This document shows, piece by piece, positions 33,530 to 41,498 of a DNA stretch of 64,000 bases (positions are counted from its first letter, which is position 1; each line of letters opens with the position of its first letter). Source of the stretch: an uncultured Lachnospiraceae bacterium (GTDB lineage Bacteria; Bacillota; Clostridia; Lachnospirales; Anaerotignaceae); contig CALWRB010000042.1 in assembly GCA_944383855.1 (NCBI GenBank), positions 35,142 through 99,141 of the forward strand, read 5' to 3'. Both the position numbers and the translations under genes were made by a program. The notes beneath the pieces are model-generated. The model searched no databases. It saw only the letters and a program-made list of their open reading frames with translations, and was not told the DNA's origin.

Positions 33530-34933
33530 ATGGAAAAAGATGCAAAGGCTTATATCGCGGAATTGATCGAAAAGGCAAGAGCGGCACAGAAAATCGCAGA
33601 AGGTTTTAATCAGCAGCAGGTAGATCAGCTGGCATTTGCAGTTGCCTATGAGATCGGAACCAATGATGCGGTCATCAAAGAACTGGCAGAGTTGGCGATG
33701 GAAGAAACCGAATTGGGCGATATTCCTTCCAAGATCGCGAAAGTATCCGGTAAATGCCGTGCGATGTTCTATGCTGTCAAAAACGTAAAGACAGTCGGCG
33801 TGACAGAAGAAATTCCCGAAAGAGGTCTGGTACGCATTTCCAAACCGGTTGGCGTAATCGGTTCCCTGGTTCCCAGCACACAGCCTGAAATGCACCCGAT
33901 CGTGCAGACGATCAATGCCCTCAAAGCAAGAGATGCCATCATCTTTGCACCTCATCCTCGCGGCAAGAAAACCAGTACAAAAACTGTGGAAGTAATCCGC
34001 GGTATCTTGAAAAAATACGGCGCACCGGAAGATCTGGTACTGTGCATTCCCGAACCTACAGTAGAAATTACCAATGAATTGATGCGTCAGAGCGATCTGG
34101 TCATCGCGACAGGCGGTCAGGGTATGGTGCGTGCGGCTTACTCCTCCGGCAGACCTGCCTTTGGTGTAGGTGCCGGTAATGCCTGCATCGTTGTAGACTC
34201 CACGGCAGACCTTGCAGATGCTGCGCAGAAGATCAAAGCCAGCAAGACATTTGACTTGGCAGCAGGCTGCTCCTGCGATAACTCCGTTATCATCATGGCA
34301 GATGTATACGACAAAATGGTTGCAGAATTTGCAAAAGTCGGTGCACATATGCTCAATGCGGAAGAAAAAGAAAAACTGCAAAGAACAATTTGGCCCAACT
34401 GGCCCAATGATCATGTAATCAACCGCGACGTGGTTGCAAAACCCGCACATGTGATTGCGGATATGGCAGGCGTTTCTGTTCCGGAAGATACTTGTATCCT
34501 GTTGGTGGAAGAAAGCGGTTCCGGCGAAAAATTCCCCTTCAGCGGCGAGAAAATGTGTGTAACGATTGCCATTTATAAAGCGAAAGATATCGATGACGCA
34601 ATCCGTATCGTGAATGAAAACCAGGAATATTCCGGCGCAGGTCATTCTTGCGGCATCTACTCCAAAAACGATGCAAATATCGAGAAATATTCCATGGAAA
34701 CATATACCACCAGAGTTACCATCAACCTGCCGAATGCGCTGACCAATACAGGCAGCTGGGTTTGCGGTATGGAGCCTACCAGCTCTCTGGGCTGCGGCAC
34801 ATGGGGCGGCAATATTTGCTCTGAAAACATTACATTGAAACATTACATGAACAACACTTGGATGATTCGTGAGATTCCTTCTTTCCAGCCTACAGATGAA
34901 GAACTTTGGGCAGGATTCACACCTTTAAAATAA
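33530..34933 (+). CDS. CoA-acylating aldehyde dehydrogenase (SucD-like)
   Basis: 467 residues. It interconverts an aldehyde plus CoA and NAD(P) with an acyl-CoA. This is the ALDH20-like class: no catalytic glutamate motif, with RISKPVGVIGSLVPSTQPEMHP at about 100 and the catalytic cysteine region AAGCSCDNS (C247/C249). Closest in character to succinate-semialdehyde dehydrogenase (acylating) SucD or to sulfoacetaldehyde/acetaldehyde acylating enzymes. It is first in an operon with a CoA-transferase, an alcohol dehydrogenase and a TRAP transporter, so it should be the middle step between an alcohol and an acyl-CoA. The aldehyde itself is not known. ATG follows CGGAGG. Confidence 0.88.
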   Translation: MEKDAKAYIAELIEKARAAQKIAEGFNQQQVDQLAFAVAYEIGTNDAVIKELAELAMEETELGDIPSKIAKVSGKCRAMFYAVKNVKTVGVTEEIPERGLVRISKPVGVIGSLVPSTQPEMHPIVQTINALKARDAIIFAPHPRGKKTSTKTVEVIRGILKKYGAPEDLVLCIPEPTVEITNELMRQSDLVIATGGQGMVRAAYSSGRPAFGVGAGNACIVVDSTADLADAAQKIKASKTFDLAAGCSCDNSVIIMADVYDKMVAEFAKVGAHMLNAEEKEKLQRTIWPNWPNDHVINRDVVAKPAHVIADMAGVSVPEDTCILLVEESGSGEKFPFSGEKMCVTIAIYKAKDIDDAIRIVNENQEYSGAGHSCGIYSKNDANIEKYSMETYTTRVTINLPNALTNTGSWVCGMEPTSSLGCGTWGGNICSENITLKHYMNNTWMIREIPSFQPTDEELWAGFTPLK

Positions 34934-35076
34934 GAAAAAAGTGAAATCACCATATCCTTTTGAGTACAAAAGAAAATAAGAAAATACAAAAGATATCATT
35001 TTAGATACAGAAGATTCATCAAAAAATGGAACGAGATCGCTCTCGATCATGTAATCAAAAAAGGATGAGAACGCAA

Positions 35077-36564
35077 ATGGAAAACAGAATCGAATCGATT
35101 GCCTTGCGGGAACGCATTGCAACAGCCGAAGAAGCTGCGGCTTTCATTACAAACGGAATGACCGTTGCCGTGGGAGGATATACTTCCTCGGGTTATCCGA
35201 AAGCCATTGCAGCGGAATTGGTCAAAAGAAAACAGTCCGGAGAAGAACTGCAGATCAGACTGCTTTCCGGTGCGAATGTAGGACCTCTGGATACCCTTCT
35301 TGGCGGAGCGGGCATCATCAGCTGGCGCGCACCGATGATCGAAAGCAAAGTTTTAGCGAAGCAGGTCAATGCCGGTGAAGTGCAATATGTGGAACAGCAA
35401 ATGAATAAAATGCCGGGGTTGTTGGCAAAGGGCGCTTTTGGGCAGATTGATGTCGCCATTGTGGAAGCGCTCAGGATCACCAAAGAAGGCTATCTGGTGC
35501 CGACTTCCTCTGTAGGCGCTCTGCCGCAGCTTTTGCAGCAGGCAAAACATATCATTGTTGAGCTGAATACGGTGCAGCCTACCGTATTTGACGGGTTACA
35601 CGATATTTATATTCCCGAGAGCTGGCCGAATCGGCAGCCGATTCCTCTCTCATCAGTCAACCAACGTATCGGCACGCCTTACATTGCCATCGATCCGGGA
35701 AAAATACGTTATATCGTAGCCTCTGAGATTGCGGACAGCGCGGCTGCACCGTCTGAAAGCAAACCGCAGACATTGGAAGCGGCGGACAGACTGGTTGCTT
35801 TTTTGGAATATGAAAGCAAACGTTTCTATCACGGCGCACTGCCGCCGGTACAGACCGGATTTGGCAATCTCGCCTCAGAGATCGTCAAAGGTCTTGGCAG
35901 AAGTCATTTTAAAGAACTTCAATTTTTCTGCGGCGGCTTACAGGAAGCCAATATGCGTCTGATCGCGGAAGGTAAGGTAAAAGCAGCATCGGCAGGCTCG
36001 ATTCAAATGACAAAAGAAGTGACTCGCCTCTTGCAAGATGAGGCAGATTGCTTCCGCAAGAGCCTAGTGTTACGCAATATCGATATGACCAACAGCGGCG
36101 AAACCGTACATAGACTTGGCATAATTGCCTTAAACAGCGCGGTGGAAATGGATATTTACGGAAATGTCAACAGCAGCCATGTGGCTGGAAATAAAGTGGT
36201 CAACGGACTGGGCGGCGGCGCGAACTTTGCGCAAAATGCAGGGTTGTCCGTATTGGTACTGCCCGCCGTCAATAAAGGCGGCGCGATCTCTACCATCGTT
36301 CCGATGGTCAGCCACCAAGACATCAGTGAACATGATATTGATGTGGTGGTAACAGAGTTTGGTGTAGCAGATTTGAGAGGAAAAGATGACTTGGAACGTG
36401 CCAGAGCAATTATTGCAAACTGCGCGGCACCCGATTATCGTCAGATGCTGCAAGACTATCTGGAACGGGCGATACGCGAAGTCGGTGGACATCATCCGCA
36501 GAATCCATGGGAAGCCTTTGACTGGCATAAAAGACTGCAGCAAACAGGCAGTATGAAACTGTAA
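35077..36564 (+). CDS. Acetyl-CoA hydrolase/transferase family CoA-transferase (Cat1-like)
   Basis: 495 residues. It has the two-domain fold of succinyl-CoA:acetate/CoA transferases. The N-terminal GMTVAVGGYTSSGYPKAI, the glycine loop NGLGGGANFAQNAG (about 390) and the signature VVVTEFGVADLRGKD (about 430) fit Cat1 and acetyl-CoA hydrolase. It would move CoA between a short-chain acid and acetyl- or succinyl-CoA. ATG at 35077 is chosen: upstream ATGs in frame have no usable ribosome site. It lies 143 nt after the acylating dehydrogenase and is likely co-transcribed. Confidence 0.87.
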   Translation: MENRIESIALRERIATAEEAAAFITNGMTVAVGGYTSSGYPKAIAAELVKRKQSGEELQIRLLSGANVGPLDTLLGGAGIISWRAPMIESKVLAKQVNAGEVQYVEQQMNKMPGLLAKGAFGQIDVAIVEALRITKEGYLVPTSSVGALPQLLQQAKHIIVELNTVQPTVFDGLHDIYIPESWPNRQPIPLSSVNQRIGTPYIAIDPGKIRYIVASEIADSAAAPSESKPQTLEAADRLVAFLEYESKRFYHGALPPVQTGFGNLASEIVKGLGRSHFKELQFFCGGLQEANMRLIAEGKVKAASAGSIQMTKEVTRLLQDEADCFRKSLVLRNIDMTNSGETVHRLGIIALNSAVEMDIYGNVNSSHVAGNKVVNGLGGGANFAQNAGLSVLVLPAVNKGGAISTIVPMVSHQDISEHDIDVVVTEFGVADLRGKDDLERARAIIANCAAPDYRQMLQDYLERAIREVGGHHPQNPWEAFDWHKRLQQTGSMKL

Positions 36565-36611
36565 AAAAGACGAAAGAATCTCAATCATTCAAAAGAACTG
36601 GAGGGAAATAT

Positions 36612-37775
36612 ATGTCAAAAGCAGCAAGAACCGTTTTTAAAAGCCCCACAGCTTTGGTTTTAGATCATGGTGTGGCATCTGATCTGGGTATGTATTTGCA
36701 GAAACTAAATGTAACAAAAGCCCTGTTGGTAACAGATTCCGTCATTGCGGGTCTGGGTGTGGCTGATCGCATTATGAAGGAAGCGGAAGAAAAATACGGC
36801 ATTACTTTTGCGGTATATCAGGACGTGCTTCCGGAACCTCCTGTAGATAATGTCTATGCCGCTTTGGAAATTTATAAAGAAAGCGGTTGCAGTGGTGTAG
36901 TTGGTTTGGGCGGCGGCAGCTCCATTGACGTAGCAAAAGCAGTGGCAATGCTTGTAACCAACACAGGAAAATATGACGATTACGCAGGCATTGATAAAGT
37001 GCCGAATCGTTGTGCACCTTTGGTACTGATGCCCACGACATCGGGTACCGGTTCAGAAGTATCCGTTTTCTCCATCATGCTCTTAAACGGTTCCAAAGCA
37101 GGTGTGGTAGACCAGAACATCAGCGCAAATATCGCACTGGTAGACCCTCAGTTGACATTGAGTGTACCCAGAAGCGTGACCGCTGCGACAGGTTTGGATG
37201 CGTTTTGCCATCATTTGGAAAGTCTGATTTCCGTCAATGCATCTCCGTTCTGTGATACAATCTGTTTGGAAGGTCTGAAAGTGATTTCCAAGTACCTGAG
37301 AAAAGCAGTAGGGGACGGCAGCAATGAAGAAGCTCGTTACTGGATGAGCTATGCCAGCACCATCGGCGGTTATGTCATGAACCTGACAGACGGCGCAGCG
37401 GCAAATCACGGTCTTGCATTCGCACTGGGCGCAAAATTCCATGTGGGTCATGGGCTGAGTAACGCGGTGATGCTGCCGTATGTATTCCCTGTTGTGGCAA
37501 AAGCGGAATTGGAAAAAGTACGTTTGATCGGGGAAGCGATGGGTGAAAACATGGAAGGACTTTCCGACAGAGAAGCGTTGGAGGTTGTTACAGAAGCAAT
37601 CACAACTTTGGTAAAAGATGTTGGCTGTCTGCTTCCTTTGTCTACATTTGGCGTAACAGAAAACGATCTGGACGATTTGGTTGCGGAAACCAATACACAG
37701 ACTCGAGTGATGAACCACTCTACTTATCGTTTGACTTCTGCTGAGATCAGAGAGATTTTTGCAAAAGCGCTGTAA
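36612..37775 (+). CDS. Iron-containing (group III) alcohol dehydrogenase
   Basis: 387 residues. NAD-binding GGGSSIDVAKA (about 100), PTTSGTGSEVS (about 140), and the metal site residues in GLDAFCHHLES (Asp, His), NHGLAFALG and HVGHGLSNAVMLP are present. It interconverts an alcohol and its aldehyde. With the acylating dehydrogenase upstream it would form an alcohol-to-acyl-CoA pair; 4-hydroxybutyrate dehydrogenase and 1,3-propanediol dehydrogenase belong to the same family. Start ATG with GGAGGG at 7 nt. The substrate is inferred only from context. Confidence 0.92.
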   Translation: MSKAARTVFKSPTALVLDHGVASDLGMYLQKLNVTKALLVTDSVIAGLGVADRIMKEAEEKYGITFAVYQDVLPEPPVDNVYAALEIYKESGCSGVVGLGGGSSIDVAKAVAMLVTNTGKYDDYAGIDKVPNRCAPLVLMPTTSGTGSEVSVFSIMLLNGSKAGVVDQNISANIALVDPQLTLSVPRSVTAATGLDAFCHHLESLISVNASPFCDTICLEGLKVISKYLRKAVGDGSNEEARYWMSYASTIGGYVMNLTDGAAANHGLAFALGAKFHVGHGLSNAVMLPYVFPVVAKAELEKVRLIGEAMGENMEGLSDREALEVVTEAITTLVKDVGCLLPLSTFGVTENDLDDLVAETNTQTRVMNHSTYRLTSAEIREIFAKAL

Positions 37776-37811
37776 TCGGCGAATTTATAAAGAAACGGAG
37801 GGGAAATAAAG

Positions 37812-38315
37812 ATGCGGGTCATCAGCAAGGGAATTGTAGACGGAGTGATATTGGATCGATATGGGAAAAGAGGGACACAGTTTAACGAAAACGGTGTGCC
37901 GAGTCTTTCGATACCGATAGAAATTTTAGACGCACCGGAAGGCACCGTATCTTTTGCCCTCGTTTTAGAGGATAAAGATGCCATTCCCGTGACAAAAGGG
38001 TTTTCCTGGATCCACTGGAGTGCTTGCGGGATCACAAAAACCGTTTTGGAAGAAAATGCCAGCAGAAAAGACAAAGATCTGGTGCAGGGACTGAACAGTT
38101 GGACCAGTATCCAGGGCGGAAACCAAAGTGAAGCGCTATCGTGTTATTACGGCGGAATGGGAGCACCGGACAGACCGCATATTTATGAGCTGCATGTGTA
38201 TGCGTTAGACTATCTGCCGGTGTTGCAAAACGGGTACTATGTGAATGAACTGTATCATGCGATGCAGGGGCATATCCTGGATTCATATACACTAAAAGGT
38301 CGGTATGATAATTGA
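37812..38315 (+). CDS. PEBP/YbhB-YbcL family protein
   Basis: 167 residues, cytoplasmic. It has the phosphatidylethanolamine-binding-protein fold, with PSLSIPIEILDAPEGTVSFALVLEDKDA and FSWIHWSACGI around the anion-binding pocket, and GGMGAPDRPHIYELHVYALD. Bacterial YbhB-type proteins have no settled function; ligand binding is assumed. It is placed between catabolic enzymes and the TRAP transporter, 36 nt after the alcohol dehydrogenase, which is uncommon and suggests a role in handling the pathway substrate. Start ATG with GGAGGGGAAA. Confidence 0.87.
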   Translation: MRVISKGIVDGVILDRYGKRGTQFNENGVPSLSIPIEILDAPEGTVSFALVLEDKDAIPVTKGFSWIHWSACGITKTVLEENASRKDKDLVQGLNSWTSIQGGNQSEALSCYYGGMGAPDRPHIYELHVYALDYLPVLQNGYYVNELYHAMQGHILDSYTLKGRYDN

Positions 38316-38399
38316 TCGGGTACTGTCCTTTTCGGTAAAAAAACCGGAAAGAAAAGAAATGTAGGAAGAAGGTTTAGAGAAGAAGAAGGAGTGTATGGT

Positions 38400-39431
38400 A
38401 TGAAGTTGAAAAGAACAATAGCAATGGCAATGGCTTTTGTAATGACTGCGGCGATTGCAGCAGGCTGCCGTCCCAGCAGTGACAGCTCCGGGGATTCTGC
38501 AAACACAGATAGCAACGGAGAAGAAACTTACACTTTCCAGGTTGGTCATGTGGTAACAACAGACCATTCCTATCATCTTGGATTGGAGAAATTTGCGGAA
38601 TTGGCAAATGAAAAATCCGGCGGCAGAATCAACATTGAGATTTTCCCCGGCGGTCAGTTGGGTAATGAAAATGACCTGATCGAAGGCCTGACAATGGGTA
38701 CCATTGATATGGCACTTTGCAACTCCGGTAACTTAGCTTCTTTTACCAGCAGCTATGAGGCATTTGACCTGCCTTTCCTGTTCAGAGATAGCGCGCATGC
38801 GCATGCGGTTCTGGACGGTGAGATCGGTCAGGCGGCTTTGGAGAGCCTTTCTGATGTAGGTATCAAAGGTCTGGCGAACTGGGAGAACGGTTTCTTCTGC
38901 ATCTGGAATAACAAACACCCGATCGAAACACCTGAAGATGTAAAGGGTCTGAAGATCAGAGCGAACAATAACCCGATCCATATCGCGGCATACACAGCTT
39001 TGGGTGTCAGCGCGACAACCATGGGCTGGTCTGAAGTTTATACCGCAATCCAGAACGGTACGGTAGACGGTGTTAGTGTATCCATTCCTTCTATGTTTAC
39101 AGCGAATATTCAGGAAGTAGCGCCTTATATCTCCACCAGTGCAGAATTTTATGTGACTGTTATTTTGATGATGAGCCAGGATCTCTATGACAGCCTGCCT
39201 GCGGATATCCAGACCGCACTGGTAGATGCTGCAAAAGAAGCGACAGCATATCAGCGTGAACTGAATCAGCAGCAGACAGATGAATATATCGCAACATTGA
39301 AAGAAGAAGGCTATACCGTAACAGAGATCGATAAAGAAGCCTTCAAGGCAGCTTGCTGGGACGAAGTATATGATCAGTTTGCAGCAAGCATCGGTGAAGA
39401 TATCATCAAATCCATTCAGGAAGATTATTGA
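38400..39431 (+). CDS. dctP: TRAP transporter solute-binding protein, lipoprotein
   Basis: 343 residues. The lipobox AAIAAGC ends a 22-residue signal, so the protein is anchored by lipid on the outer membrane face. A DctP domain follows: VGHVVTTDHSYHLGLEKFAEL, the FPGGQLGNENDLIEGL segment, and DVKGLKIRANNNPIHIAAYTALG with the ligand arginine. It binds carboxylates for the DctQM permease. ATG at 38400 lies 8 nt after AAGGAG; the GTG three codons earlier overlaps that site. A hairpin follows the gene. Confidence 0.93.
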   Translation: MKLKRTIAMAMAFVMTAAIAAGCRPSSDSSGDSANTDSNGEETYTFQVGHVVTTDHSYHLGLEKFAELANEKSGGRINIEIFPGGQLGNENDLIEGLTMGTIDMALCNSGNLASFTSSYEAFDLPFLFRDSAHAHAVLDGEIGQAALESLSDVGIKGLANWENGFFCIWNNKHPIETPEDVKGLKIRANNNPIHIAAYTALGVSATTMGWSEVYTAIQNGTVDGVSVSIPSMFTANIQEVAPYISTSAEFYVTVILMMSQDLYDSLPADIQTALVDAAKEATAYQRELNQQQTDEYIATLKEEGYTVTEIDKEAFKAACWDEVYDQFAASIGEDIIKSIQEDY

Positions 39432-39471
39432 TGATTTTTAGAATATCCATGTCGGCGGTTTTGTAAAGAAT

Positions 39472-39510
39472 ATGGCATTTTCCCTCTCCCTGTGAAAGGG
39501 GAAATGCCAT
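39472..39510 (+). other. Intercistronic hairpin between dctP and dctQ
   Basis: ATGGCATTTTCCCTCT (39472-39487) pairs imperfectly with AGGGGAAATGCCAT (39497-39510). No T-run of note. It probably stabilises the dctP part of the mRNA or causes partial termination, giving more binding protein than permease. Confidence 0.6.
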
Positions 39511-39614
39511 TCTTCTCTCAAATTCACGCAAGAAAGATTGCGGTAAGGCAAGAAAGGATTTGCAAAAGATGACGAATTCCACTTTGCCGTTGCCTGCATC
39601 GGAAAGGAGAGTAT

Positions 39615-40118
39615 ATGAGAAAGTTTAATGCACTGATCAGTAAAATAGAGGAAATTATATCCATTATCTGCTTTTCTTTAATGAGCATTATTACATTGGT
39701 TGCTGTATTTTTCCGTTATGTTTTGAATAGTCCTATCGTTTGGTCGGAAGAAGCGGCAAGATATCTGATGATTTGGGGCATTTGTATCGGTGTTAGTATT
39801 GCTACAGAGAAAAAAGCGCATTTGGGAATCGATATTTTCGTTTCCTTTGCTCCGAAAAAAGTGCAGAGAGTATTGAGTATCATCAGTTATATTCTGCTGA
39901 TCCTCACTTATTTGCTGCTGGTCGTTCTTTCGATCATGTTTGTTTTGATGGCAGTGGAAACAGGAAATGTCAGCCCGATGCTGCGTATTCCCTTCTGGCA
40001 GCTTTATCTGATTATGCCGATCGGTTTTGGTTTGAGTGCGATCAGAGGTATTCAGGTATTGGTACTGCAGCTGCTTGGTAGATTTGAAGAAGATACGCAA
40101 GAGGAGGTGCTGTTGTAA
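39615..40118 (+). CDS. dctQ: TRAP transporter small permease
   Basis: 167 residues with four membrane helices (about 15-35, 48-68, 88-110, 125-148). The DctQ signature NSPIVWSEEAARYLMIWGICIGVSIATEKKAHLGID is clear. It is the small membrane subunit that works with DctM. The stop codon overlaps the dctM ATG by one base. Start ATG with GGAAAGGAG. Confidence 0.93.
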   Translation: MRKFNALISKIEEIISIICFSLMSIITLVAVFFRYVLNSPIVWSEEAARYLMIWGICIGVSIATEKKAHLGIDIFVSFAPKKVQRVLSIISYILLILTYLLLVVLSIMFVLMAVETGNVSPMLRIPFWQLYLIMPIGFGLSAIRGIQVLVLQLLGRFEEDTQEEVLL

Positions 40119-41395
40119 TGACATATTCCTTATTTTTAATTTTCTTTGCGATCGCATTTTTGGGCGTGCCGATTGCGGTTTCCCTGATTGCAGCCTCCGC
40201 GATCCCACTGTACTTTTTTACCACAACAGCGATGACTGTCGTACCGCAGCGTATTTTCGTTGCAATGGACTCCTTCTCCCTGATGGCGCTTCCCTTCTTT
40301 ATGATTGCGGGCGGTTTGATGGTAGAAGGCGGCGTATCCAAACGACTGGTTGACTTTGCAAACTCTATCGTGGGCAGCTTACCCGGCGGTCTGGCGATCG
40401 TTGCGTTTGTTGCTTCCGCGTTTATGGGCGCGATCTCCGGTTCCGCTACCGCAACCGTTATCGCGATCGGTTCCATCGTAGTGCCTGCGATGATCGAGGC
40501 TGGATATGACAAACGGTTTGCGATCACAACTTGTTCGACTGCGGGCTTTTTGGGTACCATTATCCCGCCCAGTATCCCGATGGTAACTTACAGCGTAACC
40601 ACAGGCGCATCGACCGGTGATGTATTTACCGGCGGTATCATTCCCGGCTGTATTTTGGTTATCCTGATGTCCATTTGGTCCTATATTTACGGCAAACGCC
40701 ATGTAAAAACAACACACGTTTTCTCTTTGGCGGAAGTATGGCGGACATTTATCAAAGCGATTTGGTCCCTGCTGATGCCGCTGATCATTCTGGGCGGTAT
40801 CTACGGCGGTATCTTTACCCCTACCGAAGCGGCTGCGGTTGCGTGCCTGTACGGTTTGTTGGTCGGTTTCTTCATCTACAGAGAACTGACTTGGAAAAAG
40901 GTATATAAAATCATGAAGGACTCTGTAGTCAGCGCGTCTATGGTCATGTTTATCGTAGCGGCTGCGGCGGTATTCGGCTTTGTTATGACAAAGGCAAATA
41001 TCCCGACCAGAATGTCCAACTTTATCATCGAGATCTGCGACAGTAAGGTGACACTGCTTCTGTTGATTAACCTCCTGCTGCTCTTCATTGGTACATTCAT
41101 GGAAACCAATGCGGCGATCCTGATCGTTGCGCCGATCTTCCTGCCGATTTGCCAGAATTACGACATCAATCTGGTACACTTCGGTGTTATGATGGTCGTT
41201 AACCTTTCCATCGGTATGGTAACACCGCCTCTGGGGGTCAACCTGTTTGTCGGTGCCCGCTTGGTAGAGGGAGCGACGGTAAAAGACGTTATCAACAAGC
41301 ATTTGTTTATTTACATCGGCTTGGCGTTGATCGGTCTGCTGTTGATTACGTTTATTCCGGAGATCGTACTGTTCCTGCCGAATTTGGCAAAATAA
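40118..41395 (+). CDS. dctM: TRAP transporter large permease
   Basis: 425 residues with about 12 helices. It carries DctM family patterns: MDSFSLMALPFFMIAGGLM, FMGAISGSATATVIAIGSIVVPAM, and the C-terminal NLSIGMVTPPLGVNLFVGARL. It imports an organic acid with sodium in the company of DctP and DctQ. It is last in the operon and is followed by a strong terminator. Which acid is carried must be deduced from the enzymes upstream. Confidence 0.94.
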   Translation: MTYSLFLIFFAIAFLGVPIAVSLIAASAIPLYFFTTTAMTVVPQRIFVAMDSFSLMALPFFMIAGGLMVEGGVSKRLVDFANSIVGSLPGGLAIVAFVASAFMGAISGSATATVIAIGSIVVPAMIEAGYDKRFAITTCSTAGFLGTIIPPSIPMVTYSVTTGASTGDVFTGGIIPGCILVILMSIWSYIYGKRHVKTTHVFSLAEVWRTFIKAIWSLLMPLIILGGIYGGIFTPTEAAAVACLYGLLVGFFIYRELTWKKVYKIMKDSVVSASMVMFIVAAAAVFGFVMTKANIPTRMSNFIIEICDSKVTLLLLINLLLLFIGTFMETNAAILIVAPIFLPICQNYDINLVHFGVMMVVNLSIGMVTPPLGVNLFVGARLVEGATVKDVINKHLFIYIGLALIGLLLITFIPEIVLFLPNLAK

Positions 41396-41440
41396 AACAA
41401 GATATTCAGTGTTTATCTCCCTTACACACTCATTTTCATT

Positions 41441-41482
41441 CAAACAAAAAACAGGTCGTTTTCACGATCTGTTTTTTGTTTG
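41441..41482. terminator. Bidirectional terminator after dctM
   Basis: CAAACAAAAAACAGGTCGT (41441-41459) pairs with ACGATCTGTTTTTTGTTTG (41464-41482), one wobble. It serves dctM and the converging VWA gene. Confidence 0.9.
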
Positions 41483-41498
41483 CGTTTCGGTATTTTTA

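Noticed and set aside
33350..34843. A 497-codon minus-strand frame opposite the acylating aldehyde dehydrogenase
   Set aside because: Composition is rich in Cys, His and Phe as expected for an antisense shadow; no start signal or family.
40379..41443. A 354-codon minus-strand frame opposite dctM
   Set aside because: Antisense shadow of a hydrophobic gene; the product is an implausible polar, Asp/Gln-rich sequence and has no SD.
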